Shown: piece by piece, positions 34,487 through 44,984 of the stretch
Layout of the letters: each line of letters starts with the position of its first letter
How positions within the stretch are numbered: the stretch's first letter is position 1
Assembly (NCBI GenBank): GCA_950295325.1
Contig: OX485808.1
Span: forward strand, 21,350,527-21,414,526
DNA: 64,000 bases
Origin: Polytrichum commune
Lineage: Eukaryota; Streptophyta; Polytrichopsida; Polytrichales; Polytrichaceae
Reading direction: 5' to 3'
The notes under the pieces: model-generated
What the model was told of the DNA's origin: nothing
Database searches by the model: none
The model's input: the letters and a program-made list of their open reading frames with translations, nothing else
Program-made: the position numbers and the translations under genes

Positions 34487-35460
34487 TGTTGCGCACCTCT
34501 CCATGAGGAGTGCCCAAAACACCATGGGCACAAGGGGGACCCCGGAGTGACACCCGGGACTTGTGGCGCCGTTGGTGAGAGGGCCCAAGTGATCCTAGTG
34601 TGGGTGAGGGCCCCGGGCGTTGGGAACGCCTCCCACCCACGAAGATTAGGAGGCACAAGGGTAAGGCCATGAGTTATGCGTAGCTCATGGCGTGGTGATT
34701 CTAGAAAGCTCAAGAACACCTCAATCGGAGGTGTGAGCTAGGAGTTATGGCCATTTGAGTGGGGCGCTGTCCCGGGACAGCGCCCTGGTACAGCAGTGCC
34801 TGGGAGTGATTCCCGGGACTGCCAAGGTTCAAACAGGCATAACTTCCCCAAGACTTGCCCGAATGGGGCAAGTGAGGAGTCCATCGGCATCTACGTGAAG
34901 CGTAGATGAAGATGAAGTGGTTGGTTGTTCTGATCGGACATCATACAAGGAAGTTATGATGGTCTGAAGCTGCTGGGGGGGTTCTAGGCCCAGCAGCTAA
35001 AGGGAAATGTCCACTTGGCCCCAACTCTTGGTAGAGAGACAAGAGGTTGGTTGACGGTGGGGTAGGGGCCCCGCGTGAAGTCCTAGAGGCTTATATGGGT
35101 GAGGTGGTGTGGCCTCACCCACCCGAGGCCGAACGGCACGGCCTCCATGGGCATTGGCCCAATGTGAGGCCATAGTTGCCTAGTATGCTTCGGGTTGTTG
35201 TAGTGTTGCTCCGGCAACGCGATGATCAACATGGGATTGGACTTCCATGGATGGAAGTCCACATCTAGGAATGGGTTACCGATTAAGGGGTGAGTCCCGA
35301 AAGTAAAGTAGGAGGGTTGGTTCCCTCCTATGAACTAAAAGGTCCGGGGTAGGAGGGGCTAACCATTAGCATGGCGGAATGCGAATGGTTAGCGCTCGTA
35401 ACCTTTGCTAGAAATGAAAATTGGCAAGATTGTCAAGGGGGCTTAGCAAGGGTTGCGACA
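34487..35460 (+). repeat. 3' LTR of element 3 (974 bp)
   Basis: It begins TGTTGCGCAC directly after GGTGGGGGTGAG and ends GGTTGCGACA. It differs from element 2's LTR by scattered substitutions, mostly transitions. Confidence 0.9.
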
Positions 35461-35734
35461 AGAATAGTGGAAACCCTTAAAGAAACATGAGAATGGTATG
35501 AACTAATACACCGATTATGGAAGTAAGTGATGAACAATAAAATTATTCGTTAATTCAAATGTTAACAAGAAACCAAGTGGTGTTCGAAAATATTTTAAAC
35601 AATATCCCATAAACTCCGAAAGTAATACACATACAATGAATTCCATGCGGAATGAGTGCATAAAATGAAAAACCAACGGAAGAAAAAACGGTATATGAGA
35701 TAGTACACAGACATACACATGAAGCTATTACATC

Positions 35735-37405
35735 AAATCCGAATCACTATGATCACCTGATGATGAAGACATTCTAGAATCACTAATATTTGAATCAGAG
35801 GAGGCATGACCATCAGATTCTAAAGCTTCTATATCCAAAACTCTAAAACTCTTCCCGGACGATATTTAGATGTAAAAGTCTGATAAAAACCTCCAGCTAG
35901 TTGATTAGCAATATCATTTGCATATGTAAGAAGTTGCCAAGACTTTGGAGGGCTGGGATTGAATTTAGGGTCACAAAAAAAAGGCCGGTGAATAGGATAG
36001 CTCAATTTATCGCATCTGCAAATGCCAATGGTACCATGTTCATAACTCAACTTTAGAAGAAATGACAGCAAAAAACATAACACTAGTAAGAGAATTTTTA
36101 TGGACCATACTCACTTAGTAAAGCGAGATCTTTTCACAATCCTCTCAACGGGGATATCTTCACCCTCATGATCCTCTAAACTAGTGACACGGTCTTCAAT
36201 AGTGACTGCAGAGGCTGCTCTAGAGATAAATCAATGGAGCAAGTAAGGCCTCAAAAATATCAACATCAGCCTCTAATGCCGCAATGTGACGGTGCACATT
36301 GCGGCATGCATGAATGGAAGATCCTACAAATAAAGAAGTTAGAAAAACTTAGTGCAAAAACCACAATAAATTTTCAGAGCAAAAAAATATTAACCATTAA
36401 CCAACTGAAATGGAAGATTACAAAGACATACCGGTCGATGCCGTGCAATCTAGAATAATATCCCATGGGGAGCTACATGCTTCAATTAGCATTTGCATTA
36501 GAAACACGGACTTTTCACGAGGCCCTCGCCATGGTGTGGATCCATTAGTTAGCTAGTCCTCACGAGAGACCAAGTTCTGGAGAATATCATCCCGTGCAAC
36601 ATCCACCCCATAAGGATCCAATTTAGGGACATGGCGAAATGAAAACTTCGATGCAGGTGACCCCGGCACGCTCCTGACCGCCAATGAAATAACGAACATC
36701 ATGGTCTACAATGTACCCGACATAAAAATCAATATTACTTTACAAAGTAAACAACACAACTAACTTAAGGATGAAATTGAAACTGAATGCGGTGATGAGA
36801 AAGAAGGTTGAAGCTTTATCTTACAGTTGATGCTGGATTTATTGGGGATGTAAGATGAAGGCGGTTCATTTCCCACCACTCTTTCCGAATTGCAAAACCA
36901 TACGATTTGCAATATCCAAGAATATTGGACTTCGTACTCATGCGAAAAGGGTGAAACAAAATAATTGCCCCATCGTCGTGCAAATGTTCGTCGGCAAAGT
37001 CAATTAGTGGTTGTAACGACTCTTTCGATTCTTGATTCCAAGCGGGAATGGATGATGGTGGGTTTGATATGCCAGGAACAGGAAGACTTTCCGGTATATC
37101 TGCAAGAATCAAGTCCAAACAGGGATGGTCCTCCGGAGAACCCTTGTAGTGCCGGGTTTTGTCTTTTGAGTGATGCACAATCAAAGGAGATTGTCACAAT
37201 TTGTACATGACAAATGACTTCAATAAAACTAGGTTAAGGGTGAATAGAATAAGCATTCAACTAGTTCCATTCAACGAGGAGTTTAAATCATTTTGAAGTT
37301 TACCTACCTCTACAACAACCACAAGACATGAATCTCCCTGATGATGTGTGACTTCATAAAAAATTTGTAAGCAGTGACTGTCGGACAATAACAAATTTGA
37401 GGACC
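35735..37405 (-). pseudogene. DNA methyltransferase-like gene (N6-adenine/N4-cytosine MTase fold), multi-exon, decayed
   Basis: Minus-strand exons fit GT-AG borders: about 37,405-37,308; 37,217-36,825; about 36,720-36,432; 36,323 to about 36,120; then about 36,030-35,735. The 36,431-36,324 intron joins in phase and completes DIILDCTASTG-SS, which resembles the SAM-binding FxGxG motif. It is followed by IHACRNVHRHIAALEAD and preceded by RGPREKSVFLMQMLIEA, the usual helix before that motif. Earlier, DLILADIPES occupies the place of the catalytic (D/S)PPY motif, so the order catalytic-then-SAM is of the beta type, but the motif is not canonical. The tail is acidic and Ser-rich (ISDSRMSSSSGDHSDSD). 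TGA at 37,194-37,196, TAG at 36,553-36,555 and a frameshift near 36,665 break it. The N-terminus is lost into the satellite block. Confidence 0.6.
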
Positions 37406-37462
37406 CTTATCAACATGATTAAAAGAATCCTCGCTTTATACATTGCCTAGTACTAGAAACAC

Positions 37463-37988
37463 ACTCAAATGAAAAAAAAACCCCAACCCCACCCACTAAT
37501 CTACCACCAGTTCCCCCTCAAAATCAGACTTACAAAACATTCAACCCATATACATGAGCATCCTCACCCCATCCCATATGGTCTCTCGGTACCGAGACAC
37601 CCTCAAATGAGAAAAAAAAAAACCCCTAATATCTTCAGACCTTCATAACTTCCACTTAAAATGTCCAAATCTAACAAAATACCACTCTATTGTTATGTAA
37701 ATTCAACGTAGATGGCAATGCACACCTCACTTGCCCCATTCAAGCAAGTATTAAAAAAGTTATGCCCCTTCAAACCTTAGAAGTCTTGGGAGCCACTCCC
37801 GGGCCACTGCTAAGGTTTGAAGAGGCATAAGTTTCTGAGTACTTGCTTGAATGTGACAATTATGATGTGCATTGCCATCTCCGTTGAATTTAGATAACAA
37901 TAGAGTGGTGTTTTGTTAGATTTGGACATTTTAAGTGGAAGTTATGAAGGTCTGAAGATATTAGGGGTTTTTTTTTTTCTCATTTGAG
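37463..37988. repeat. Large foldback, centre near 37,795
   Basis: Left arm 37,626-37,785 (CTAATATCTTCAGACCTTC...) is the reverse complement of right arm 37,808-37,964 (...GAAGGTCTGAAGATATTAG), with a short GC-rich centre. Outside the arms lie satellite monomers in opposite orientations, so the whole inverted structure exceeds 500 bp. Words such as GCATAAST.T and GAAGTTATGAAGGTCTGAAG match the middle of the Ty3 LTR, which indicates common origin. Confidence 0.85.
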
Positions 37989-39300
37989 GGTGTCTCGGTA
38001 CCGAGACACCATTTGAGAGGGGTTGAGGATGCTCATGTATATGGGTTGATTTTTGCTAAGTCTCATTTTGAGGGGGAATTGATGGTACATTAGTGGGTGG
38101 GTTGGGGTTTTTTTTTTCTCATTTGAGGGTGTCTCGGTATCGAGACACCATAGGAGAGGGGGTGAGGATGCTCATGTAGATGGGTTGATTTTTGCTAAGT
38201 CTCATTTTGAAAGGGAATTGATGGTACATTAGTGGGTGGGTTGGGGTTTTTTTTTCCTCATTTGAGGGTGTCTCGGTACCGAGACACCATTTGAGAGGGG
38301 GTGAGGATGCTCATGTAGATGGGTTGATTTTTGCTAAGTCTCATTTTGAAAGGGATTTGATGGTACATTAGTGGGTGGGTTTGGGTTTTTTTTTTCTCAT
38401 TTGAGGGTGTCTCGGTACCGAGACACCATTTGAGAGGGGGTGAGGATGCTCATGTATATGGGATGGTTTTTGCTAAGTCTCATTTTGAGGGGGAATTGAT
38501 GGTACATTAGTGGGTGGGTTGGGGTTTTTTTTTCTCATTTGAGGGTGTCTCGGTACCGAGACACCATAGGAGAGGGGGTGAGGATGCTCATGTAGATGGG
38601 TTGATTTTTGCTAAGTCTCATTTTGAAAGGGATTTGATGGTACATTAGTGGGTGGGTTTGGGTATTTTTTTTCTCATTTGAGGGTGTCTCGGTACCGAGA
38701 CACCATTTGAGAGGGGGTGAGGATGCTCATGTATATGGGATGGTTTTTGCTAAGTCTCATTTTGAGGGGGAATTGATGGTACATTAGTGGGTGGGTTGGG
38801 GTTTTTTTTTCTCATTTGAGGGTGTCTCGGTACCGAGACACCATAGGAGAGGGGGTGAGGATGCTCATGTAGATGGGTTGATTTTTGCTAAGTCTCATTT
38901 TGAAGGGGAATTGATGGTACATTAGTGGGTGGGTTGGGGTTTTTTTTTCTCATTTGAGGGTGTCTCGGTACCGAGACACCATAGGAGAGGGGGTGAGGAT
39001 GCTCATGTAGATGGGTTGATTTTTGCTAAGTCTCATTTTGAAAGGGATTTGATGGTACATTAGTGGGTGGGTTTGGGTTTTTTTTTTTTCATTTGAGGGG
39101 GTACCGGCACCGATACACCATTTGAGAGGGGGTGAGGATGCTCATGTATATGGGTTGATTTGTGCTAAGTATCATTTTGAAGGGGAATTGATGGTACATT
39201 AGTGGGTGGGTTTGGGGTTTTTTTTTTTTCATTTGAGGGGGTATCGGCACCGATACACCATTTGAGAGGGGGTGAGGATGCTCATGTATATGTGTTGATT
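37989..39300. repeat. Satellite-like array, ten monomers of 138-140 bp with a 22-bp palindrome
   Basis: Monomers begin at palindromes at 37,989, 38,128, 38,268, 38,406, 38,544, 38,683, 38,821, 38,959, 39,099 and 39,239. The consensus palindrome has arms GGTGTCTCGG and CCGAGACACC around TA. Each monomer also has GAGGATGCTCATGTA, GCTAAGTCTCATTTTGA, GATGGTACATTAGTGGGTGGG and a T tract before CATTTGAG. Two subtypes follow the palindrome (ATTTGAG or ATAGGAG). No coding sense. Confidence 0.93.
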
Positions 39301-39720
39301 TGCCAATACACCCTCAAATCAAAAAAAAAAAAAAAAAAAAAAACCAACCCACCCACTAATCTACCACCAATTCCCCCTCAAAATGAGACTTAGCAAAAAT
39401 CAACCCATATACATGAGCATCCTCACCCCCTCAAATGAAAAAAAACAAACCCCCTAATATCTTTGGACCTTCATAACTTCCACTTGCGTTGTCCAAATCT
39501 AACAAACAACCGCTCTATTGTTATTTACATTCAACGTAGATGGCAATGCACACCTTAGTTGTTCCATTCAAGCAAGTACTCAGAAAGTTATGCCTCTTCA
39601 AACCTTAGCAGTGGCCGGGGAGTGGCTCCCAAGACTGCTAAGGTTTGAAGGGGCATAACTTTCTCAGTACTTGCTTGAATGGGGCAAGTGAGGTGTGCAT
39701 TGACATCTAAGTCTCATTTT
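39301..39720. repeat. Second foldback with reversed monomer
   Basis: A reversed monomer with a long A tract (about 39,320-39,440) leads into an arm like that at 37.6 kb (CCTAATATCTTTGGACC from 39,454). A centre near 39,628 and a partial opposite arm ending in GTGCATTGACATCT at about 39,709 follow. Its right arm is truncated where monomers resume. Confidence 0.8.
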
Positions 39721-40180
39721 GAGGGGGGATTGGTGGTAGATTAGTGGGTGGGTTGGGGTTTTTTTTTTCTCATTTGAGGGTGTATCGGCACCGATACATC
39801 ATAGGAGAGGGGGTGAGGATGCTCATGTATATGGGTTGATTTTTGCTAAGTCTCATTTTGAGGGGGAACAGGTGGTAGATTAGTGGGTGGGTTGGGTTTA
39901 TTTTTTCTCATTTGAGGGTGTTTCGGCACCGAAACACTATAGGAGAGGGGGTGAGGATGCTCATGTATATGGGTTGATTTTTGCTAAGTTTGATTTTGAG
40001 GGGGAATAGGTGGTAGATTAGTGGGTGGGTTGGGTTTTTTTGCAAGTGGAAGTTATGAAGGTCCGAAGATATTAGGGGCTAAGTTGTGTCATGTAATGAC
40101 GCTCTCGGCCCCGAGAAGGGGTAGGGGGTTGGGTTCAATCTTTGTTTCGGGGACCCTCTCGGCTCCGAGAGGGTAAGGTA
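39721..40180. repeat. Further monomers with variant, still symmetric palindromes
   Basis: Palindromes at about 39,781-39,798 (TGTATCGG / CCGATACA), 39,919-39,938 (GTGTTTCGG / CCGAAACAC), 40,102-40,117 (CTCTCGG / CCGAGAA) and 40,153-40,174 (ACCCTCTCGG / CCGAGAGGGT). In most of these both arms carry matching changes. Confidence 0.85.
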
Positions 40181-40415
40181 TGTGTTGAACGGGACCTGAT
40201 TAGTATTGACGTCCTCCACCCTGTTGGTTCCAAGACCTCCCCCCACATTCCAAATTTCACACTCAATTTCAACCAAATATTTTCAGCCTCTAATCAAAAT
40301 CACTAAATACCTTACCTTCTCTCAAGCACAACCTAAACATCCTCCACTTGGAGCCATTCCCGGGTCAATGATGTCTAGGGCTTGATCCTGCGCGAGCGCC
40401 TCGGTCGGCAAAGCC

Positions 40416-41034
40416 GCCTCACCCATATAAGCCTCTAGGACTTTGGCGGGGCCCCTCCCCCACCGTCAACATCCCTTTTGTCTCTCTACCAAGAGTTGGG
40501 GCCAAGTAGACATTTTCCCTTAGCCGCTGGGTCTAGAAGCCTCCCTGCAGCTTCAGACCTTCATAACTTCCACGTGCAGTCTTTGAATCTAACAACCAAC
40601 CACTCTATCGTCATCTACGTTTCACGTTGATGCCGATGGACACCTCACTTGCCCCATTTGGACAAGTACCAAGGAAGTTATGCCTGTTTAAACCTTTGCA
40701 GTCCCGGGAGCCACTCCCAGGCCACTGCTGTTCCAGGGCGCTGTCCCGGGACATCATCCCACTCAAAGTGCTATATCTCCTAGCTCACACCTCAGATTGA
40801 GGTGTTCTTGAGCGTTCTAGAATTGGGACGCCATAAGCTACTCATAGCTTATGGCTTTACCCTCATGACTCCTAGTCTTCGTGGGTGGGAGGTGTTCTAA
40901 ACGCCCGGGGCCCTCACCCACATTAGGATCACTTGGTCCCTCTCACCAATGGCGTCACAAGTCCCGGGTGTCACTCCGGGGTCCCCTCTGTGCCCATAGT
41001 GTTGCGGGCACTCCTTATGGAGAGGTGCGCAACA
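40416..41034 (-). repeat. Diverged, truncated LTR of the element-1 family, reverse
   Basis: It matches the LTR from its start (TGTTGCGCAC, read from 41,034) through the central palindrome to the GGCTTATATGGGTGAGG part at about 40,420. The last 370 bp are missing. It is the most diverged copy in the window. Just outside, on the LTR-start side, GTAGGGGGTGGA (41,035-41,046 reversed) resembles a polypurine tract, so it may be the 3' LTR of a lost element. Confidence 0.8.
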
Positions 41035-41059
41035 TCCACCCCCTACTGCCTCTTGGAAC

Positions 41060-41997
41060 CGAGAACCCCATAATGTGACATAACAAAACATTCATCAAAG
41101 CAACTCCCCCTAACTTGAAATCCTTTCAACCTACCATTCAATCTATAGTGTGACTTATTTTCATCCATATTCAGAGAACTCAATTTCACATGCCATTTTT
41201 GCAAAAATCTAAACGTGTATCTGCCCTTATTGCATATTATCTGTGACCCAAACAAACTGTGCAAATTGAGTATTCTTTTGTCTCCTCGTCTGATCCGCTC
41301 TTATTGGGATTGTTGCGATGCTCACTCTCTGTCATTGATGGTTCGCGTGATCCTCTGTGCTCCTGTTCTTCCTCTATTGGTTGTAGTTCCATGTTCCTAT
41401 CTGATGATCTGTGTCAACCTCTCCACACGCATTGGATGCAATCCTTGGAGAAACATACCAAAAACAGGAAACTCGAAACTCGAGTTGGTAAGTCTATACT
41501 TGCCTCTATATTTCATGTATAGTTCATTTTTTATAGTTCAACTACATTGATTCCGCCATTATCCGGATGAGTTTCCCACCCGGCATTCAAGGAAATTGAT
41601 TAGGCGCAACAAGAAGGCCCCGTCAACAAAACACGCCAATAATTGTGCCTCAACCCTATCACTGAAAGCCAAAGTGCACAAATTGTGCATGCTTCCAGCC
41701 CCTGCCTTAGGATGCATCGTCTCATTGGATTCCGGCACGCCCCCAAAGGTTCAGCAATACTACTTGACGATTTCGTAGCTGCCAGCATGCACTTGTCCTA
41801 ACTTCAAGGAGATGGCGACTAAAGCAATTGGAAAACGGGGTCAATGGGCCAACTGTAAGCATTTGTATTATTTGTTTACTATAGTGTGTGATTTGGACTC
41901 AGATTCAGACACGTTCATTCATGCAGCTAGTTTTAGCTTCAACGAAGTGAAGCGAGTTTTGGAGGGTGGTTTGTTGAAGTACCTTGATTCTTAGAGT
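41060..41997 (+). pseudogene. Second MULE copy, internal deletion derivative
   Basis: The left part (41,170-41,420) aligns with the leader of the first MULE copy (about 790-1,000): TTTTGTCTCCTCGTCTGATCC and TTCCTCTATTGGTTGTAG have counterparts there. It then jumps to a piece like HWKQSLEKHTK (41,430-41,460). Next comes the C-terminus (41,600-41,997), with the LCMLPAPALGCIVSL, CKHLYY and SFNEVKRVLEGGLL counterparts of the transposase end. The catalytic domain is deleted and stops occur (TAG at 41,776-41,778 before the SWIM-like segment). It can only be a non-autonomous or dead copy. Confidence 0.7.
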
Positions 41998-42410
41998 TTT
42001 CTGTTTATTTAAAGAAACATATGTATGCAAGATATGTTATAATGATGATGTAGTGAGACTAAAAGGGCCACTACAAGACATTTGACGCACCACATGTATT
42101 TCTCTTTCCCAAAGTTGCGTGACCCTTTTAGAGTACCATTAATTCTCATTATACTAAAACAATATGTGTTTGACTTGAGACAAACCCATATTTATTACTA
42201 ATATTACTTCCAAATGTTCAATTAAACACCCTAAACCATATTTTTTACTGATACAATAACATTTTTTCCTGTATCAGAGCCCTTAATTGTCCACGGTCAT
42301 AGGTCCCACTGTTCACTAAGTTTAGAAAAAAAATCCTAAAAAAAATTTTAGTCCAAATATACCATAAACTTACTGCTTAAAATAACATTTTAATCAAAAT
42401 ATCTCGGAAG
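41998..42410. other. AT-rich spacer
   Basis: No gene or clear terminal repeat seen. It should hold the right end of the second MULE copy, but no inverted end could be matched. Confidence 0.4.
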
Positions 42411-42953
42411 TTACCGCTCACCGCTCAACGCTCGCAAAATAGCTTCGTCCACTTCTGCAAGCTTGGTGGATTCTTCCTCCAGGTTTTTCTCTGTAGTCTG
42501 CAATTTGCTTCGCATCCTATCAAGCAAATAACTCTGCAAGTCGGAGTCCCTTTCTGCTACTTTCAATTGGTCAGTGATCCTTAAAACATGAGTGCGAACA
42601 ACCTGCAGCTGCTCTGGAGTTGCAGTCATTACCAATGACCATGTTTTCTCCTCTGCCTCCGAAATTTCTTTGTGATACTGTGAAATTTGGTTGAGTAGTT
42701 TACAATAAGTAGAATTAATGTCAGATTCTTCTCTTTCGATGAATCTCTTCTCAGCAGCAAGATCTGCCACACGCTGCTTATTGTCAACCTCATTGTCATT
42801 GAAGCCCGTTCGCTTTGTAGTTGCATGCAGTTCTTCTTCTTCTGCTTGAGCAAGCAAAGCGCGTGCCCTTGGCAACTGGTGAGGAAGAAAAATAGTTGCA
42901 CACCTGGAACCAGTTATGAAACAACTGCCATCATCGTCTCGCGCAATCTCCAT
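42411..42953 (-). CDS. Hypothetical coiled-coil protein segment
   Basis: This is an open frame of 180 codons. From residue 35 to the end the sequence is rich in Glu, Lys, Leu and Gln with heptad-like spacing (LLAQAEEEELHATTK, RMRSKLQTTEKNLEEESTKL), typical of a long coiled coil. No catalytic domain is seen. It may be an exon of a longer gene; possible upstream parts lie at 44.2-45.0 kb on the same strand. The lack of stops and the strong composition bias favour a real coding segment over chance. Confidence 0.45.
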   Translation of the reverse strand: MEIARDDDGSCFITGSRCATIFLPHQLPRARALLAQAEEEELHATTKRTGFNDNEVDNKQRVADLAAEKRFIEREESDINSTYCKLLNQISQYHKEISEAEEKTWSLVMTATPEQLQVVRTHVLRITDQLKVAERDSDLQSYLLDRMRSKLQTTEKNLEEESTKLAEVDEAILRALSGER

Positions 42954-44192
42954 GTCCTAGGCAAGAGCAGCTCAAGGTTAGTCGTGGTCCTAAAGCGTAC
43001 CATAGTTTGAATTTCCTCTCAACTCACATGCAGACAGCTTTGGTAATCCACACTCACCCACGAAAAGTCACATGCAAAGTGCATTGGCAACCCTAACACC
43101 ATCATCAGCCAAGTCTCAATTATCCCACCCCAGGCATTTTGGACTATCACACCATCATGTTAACATACAAGAGAACCTGCACCTGAATAATCTCGCCGAA
43201 CTCATTCATAATGAGAACCCCCCGAGAAGCACTCCGTGAAGCGTTTCAATTCCAAAACATTATAAGTCACAACTAAACAAAAGATTCGCTTGCGCTCGCA
43301 GATGGAGTACGACAATGCACTTCTTATAGAGAAGGCAGTCACTTGGTACTGCATATTTTGTTCCTCACTCATTTCTCAAAATAGGTCTATGTTTTCTGTC
43401 GTCCCCCGGGCTTCTCCGGTCACATCAACCACAACCTAACCTGCTACCAACATAAGCCTCAGCTCAAAGATGGTACTCATAATTCCACATCACAAAGATC
43501 AGATGTTTCGGCTGGATCGGATACGTACCCTAACACCGCATCCATTGCATCCACAACCCAAGGGATCAGACTGACGTGCAAATCATGTTTCGCAAATCCA
43601 CACGCGTATAAATACGTTCGGACGTCGCGTGATGCATCATCACTTCCCTTGGATCCTAATTAATAAATTTATCAGAATCAGAATCACATTTCGAAAGAGT
43701 CAATCCTCATGGAGCAACAATGTCCATGCCTTAATGCGCTGCCAACGAAAGACACTCGGAGCTGTTGAATGGCCAGCGGATAAACTTATTCATTCTGCAT
43801 CGATTTTGGCGACCCAACTATTAATTCATAGAGCAAGTCTGCGCAATGGGTGCCAAAGTAGGTGAGAAATTAGGGCGGAGAGAATGAGGAGGAAGTTGGT
43901 AACCTCTAACGCAACATTCAAGGTGCCACGATAATCTAACCTGAACTCATAGTCCCGGCTCGGAACTGATTATTAACCTGCACTACAGGTACAACGCAGA
44001 AGAGCTGTAATATTGCCCAGCTCTTTTCTATTTACTTCCTGATCATGTAACATGAAATCTACTCCCATTGTAGGGTACACATTTGTGCATCACATATAGC
44101 CACGGTGCCACTTATCTGGCAGCTTGTGCTCGTGAATTTTCAATCATGTGTCTCCTCGCAGAACCCCAGATGTACGTACCGGGTACCGATTG
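42954..44192. other. Unassigned, moderate-GC spacer
   Basis: No long frame or repeat. It could be intronic if the frames on either side belong to one minus-strand gene. Confidence 0.35.
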
Positions 44193-44984
44193 TCACGATT
44201 CTGTACAGTATGTCTGTGAACTTATCCTGGTGGAATTGACATAACCTGGAGAATCACCAAGTTCAATTTCAACATCCCATACAACAGAACTAAAAGGAAA
44301 TTGAAATGAATATGAAAATGAACGAGATCGTGAAGCGGTGATTCCGGCAAGGTTGAAAAGTAGTGTTACATATGTCAGAGGATCAAAGTCTCCCATTAGA
44401 GGCAGAATCGACACGCGAGCGCCATTGGACTTATCACCAACTGCGTCGCCATACAGGCCATAGGGCATAATAGCAACTGTCAATAGGAAGGATCGTTTGC
44501 ATACTCTCGGAGCATGTACCGGCTGGTTTTGACAAAGTAGGCAGTGATACCATGATAGTCTTGTTTCCTTCTGGAACACGAGAAGGCTGCGCACAATGCG
44601 GTCTATTAGAAACTCTAGAATGATCTTCGCGTCAACGTGGGCCATCCCCCGAGAAACTATTCCATTTGCCATTAAGTCCATATCAACCATTGTCCTGGAT
44701 ATCAACCCCCTTTCTGCTATTTCTTCATCGAGACTAGGAAACGGAGGAGGTTCATGAACTAATGGTACTAAGCGTTCAAGGCAGCGCCCTACTTTGTAGA
44801 AAAGTGCGCACCCCAGGGGTGTCAAAGTACTCACACATAGAGCTGGGAGAGGCGCATCCAAGGGATACCACGCAAAAGCACTCTGTTGTGGTATCCCCGG
44901 TTCACATGCGCCGCTAATTGTCACATAGTCCAACAAATCCCGCCGGCCAACGTTTGAGCTAATTTCATCCACTCTTCTTTCCAT
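44193..44984 (-). CDS. Hypothetical protein, 263 codons, unrecognised
   Basis: It is one of the longest uninterrupted frames in the window, starting MERRVDEISSNVGRRDLLDY at 44,984. The translation is of ordinary composition with hydrophobic segments (ALCVSTLTPLGCALFYKVG, and LTYVTLLFNLAGI near residue 205) and acidic patches. No family is recognised. Composition unlike the surrounding repeats and the absence of stops suggest a gene or exon. The final 15 codons may run past a splice site. Confidence 0.45.
   Translation of the reverse strand: MERRVDEISSNVGRRDLLDYVTISGACEPGIPQQSAFAWYPLDAPLPALCVSTLTPLGCALFYKVGRCLERLVPLVHEPPPFPSLDEEIAERGLISRTMVDMDLMANGIVSRGMAHVDAKIILEFLIDRIVRSLLVFQKETRLSWYHCLLCQNQPVHAPRVCKRSFLLTVAIMPYGLYGDAVGDKSNGARVSILPLMGDFDPLTYVTLLFNLAGITASRSRSFSYSFQFPFSSVVWDVEIELGDSPGYVNSTRISSQTYCTES

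Larger units (their letters stand above)
31470..35460 (+). mobile_element. Ty3-type element 3, 5'-truncated, carrying a solo LTR
   Basis: It begins inside the integrase region at the Harbinger boundary, is interrupted by a solo LTR at 31,702-32,676, and continues through the integrase core, chromodomain-like tail, 3' non-coding part and a 3' LTR (34,487-35,460). Excluding the solo LTR, its order matches elements 1 and 2. Confidence 0.87.

Noticed and set aside
37989-39300. CRISPR-like regular array
   Set aside because: The 138-140 bp monomers are similar throughout, with no unique spacers, and the context is eukaryotic transposon DNA. It is a tandem satellite.
39320-39342. Long A tract as a retroposed poly-A tail
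   Set aside because: It is the reversed T tract present in each satellite monomer, not the end of a cDNA insertion.
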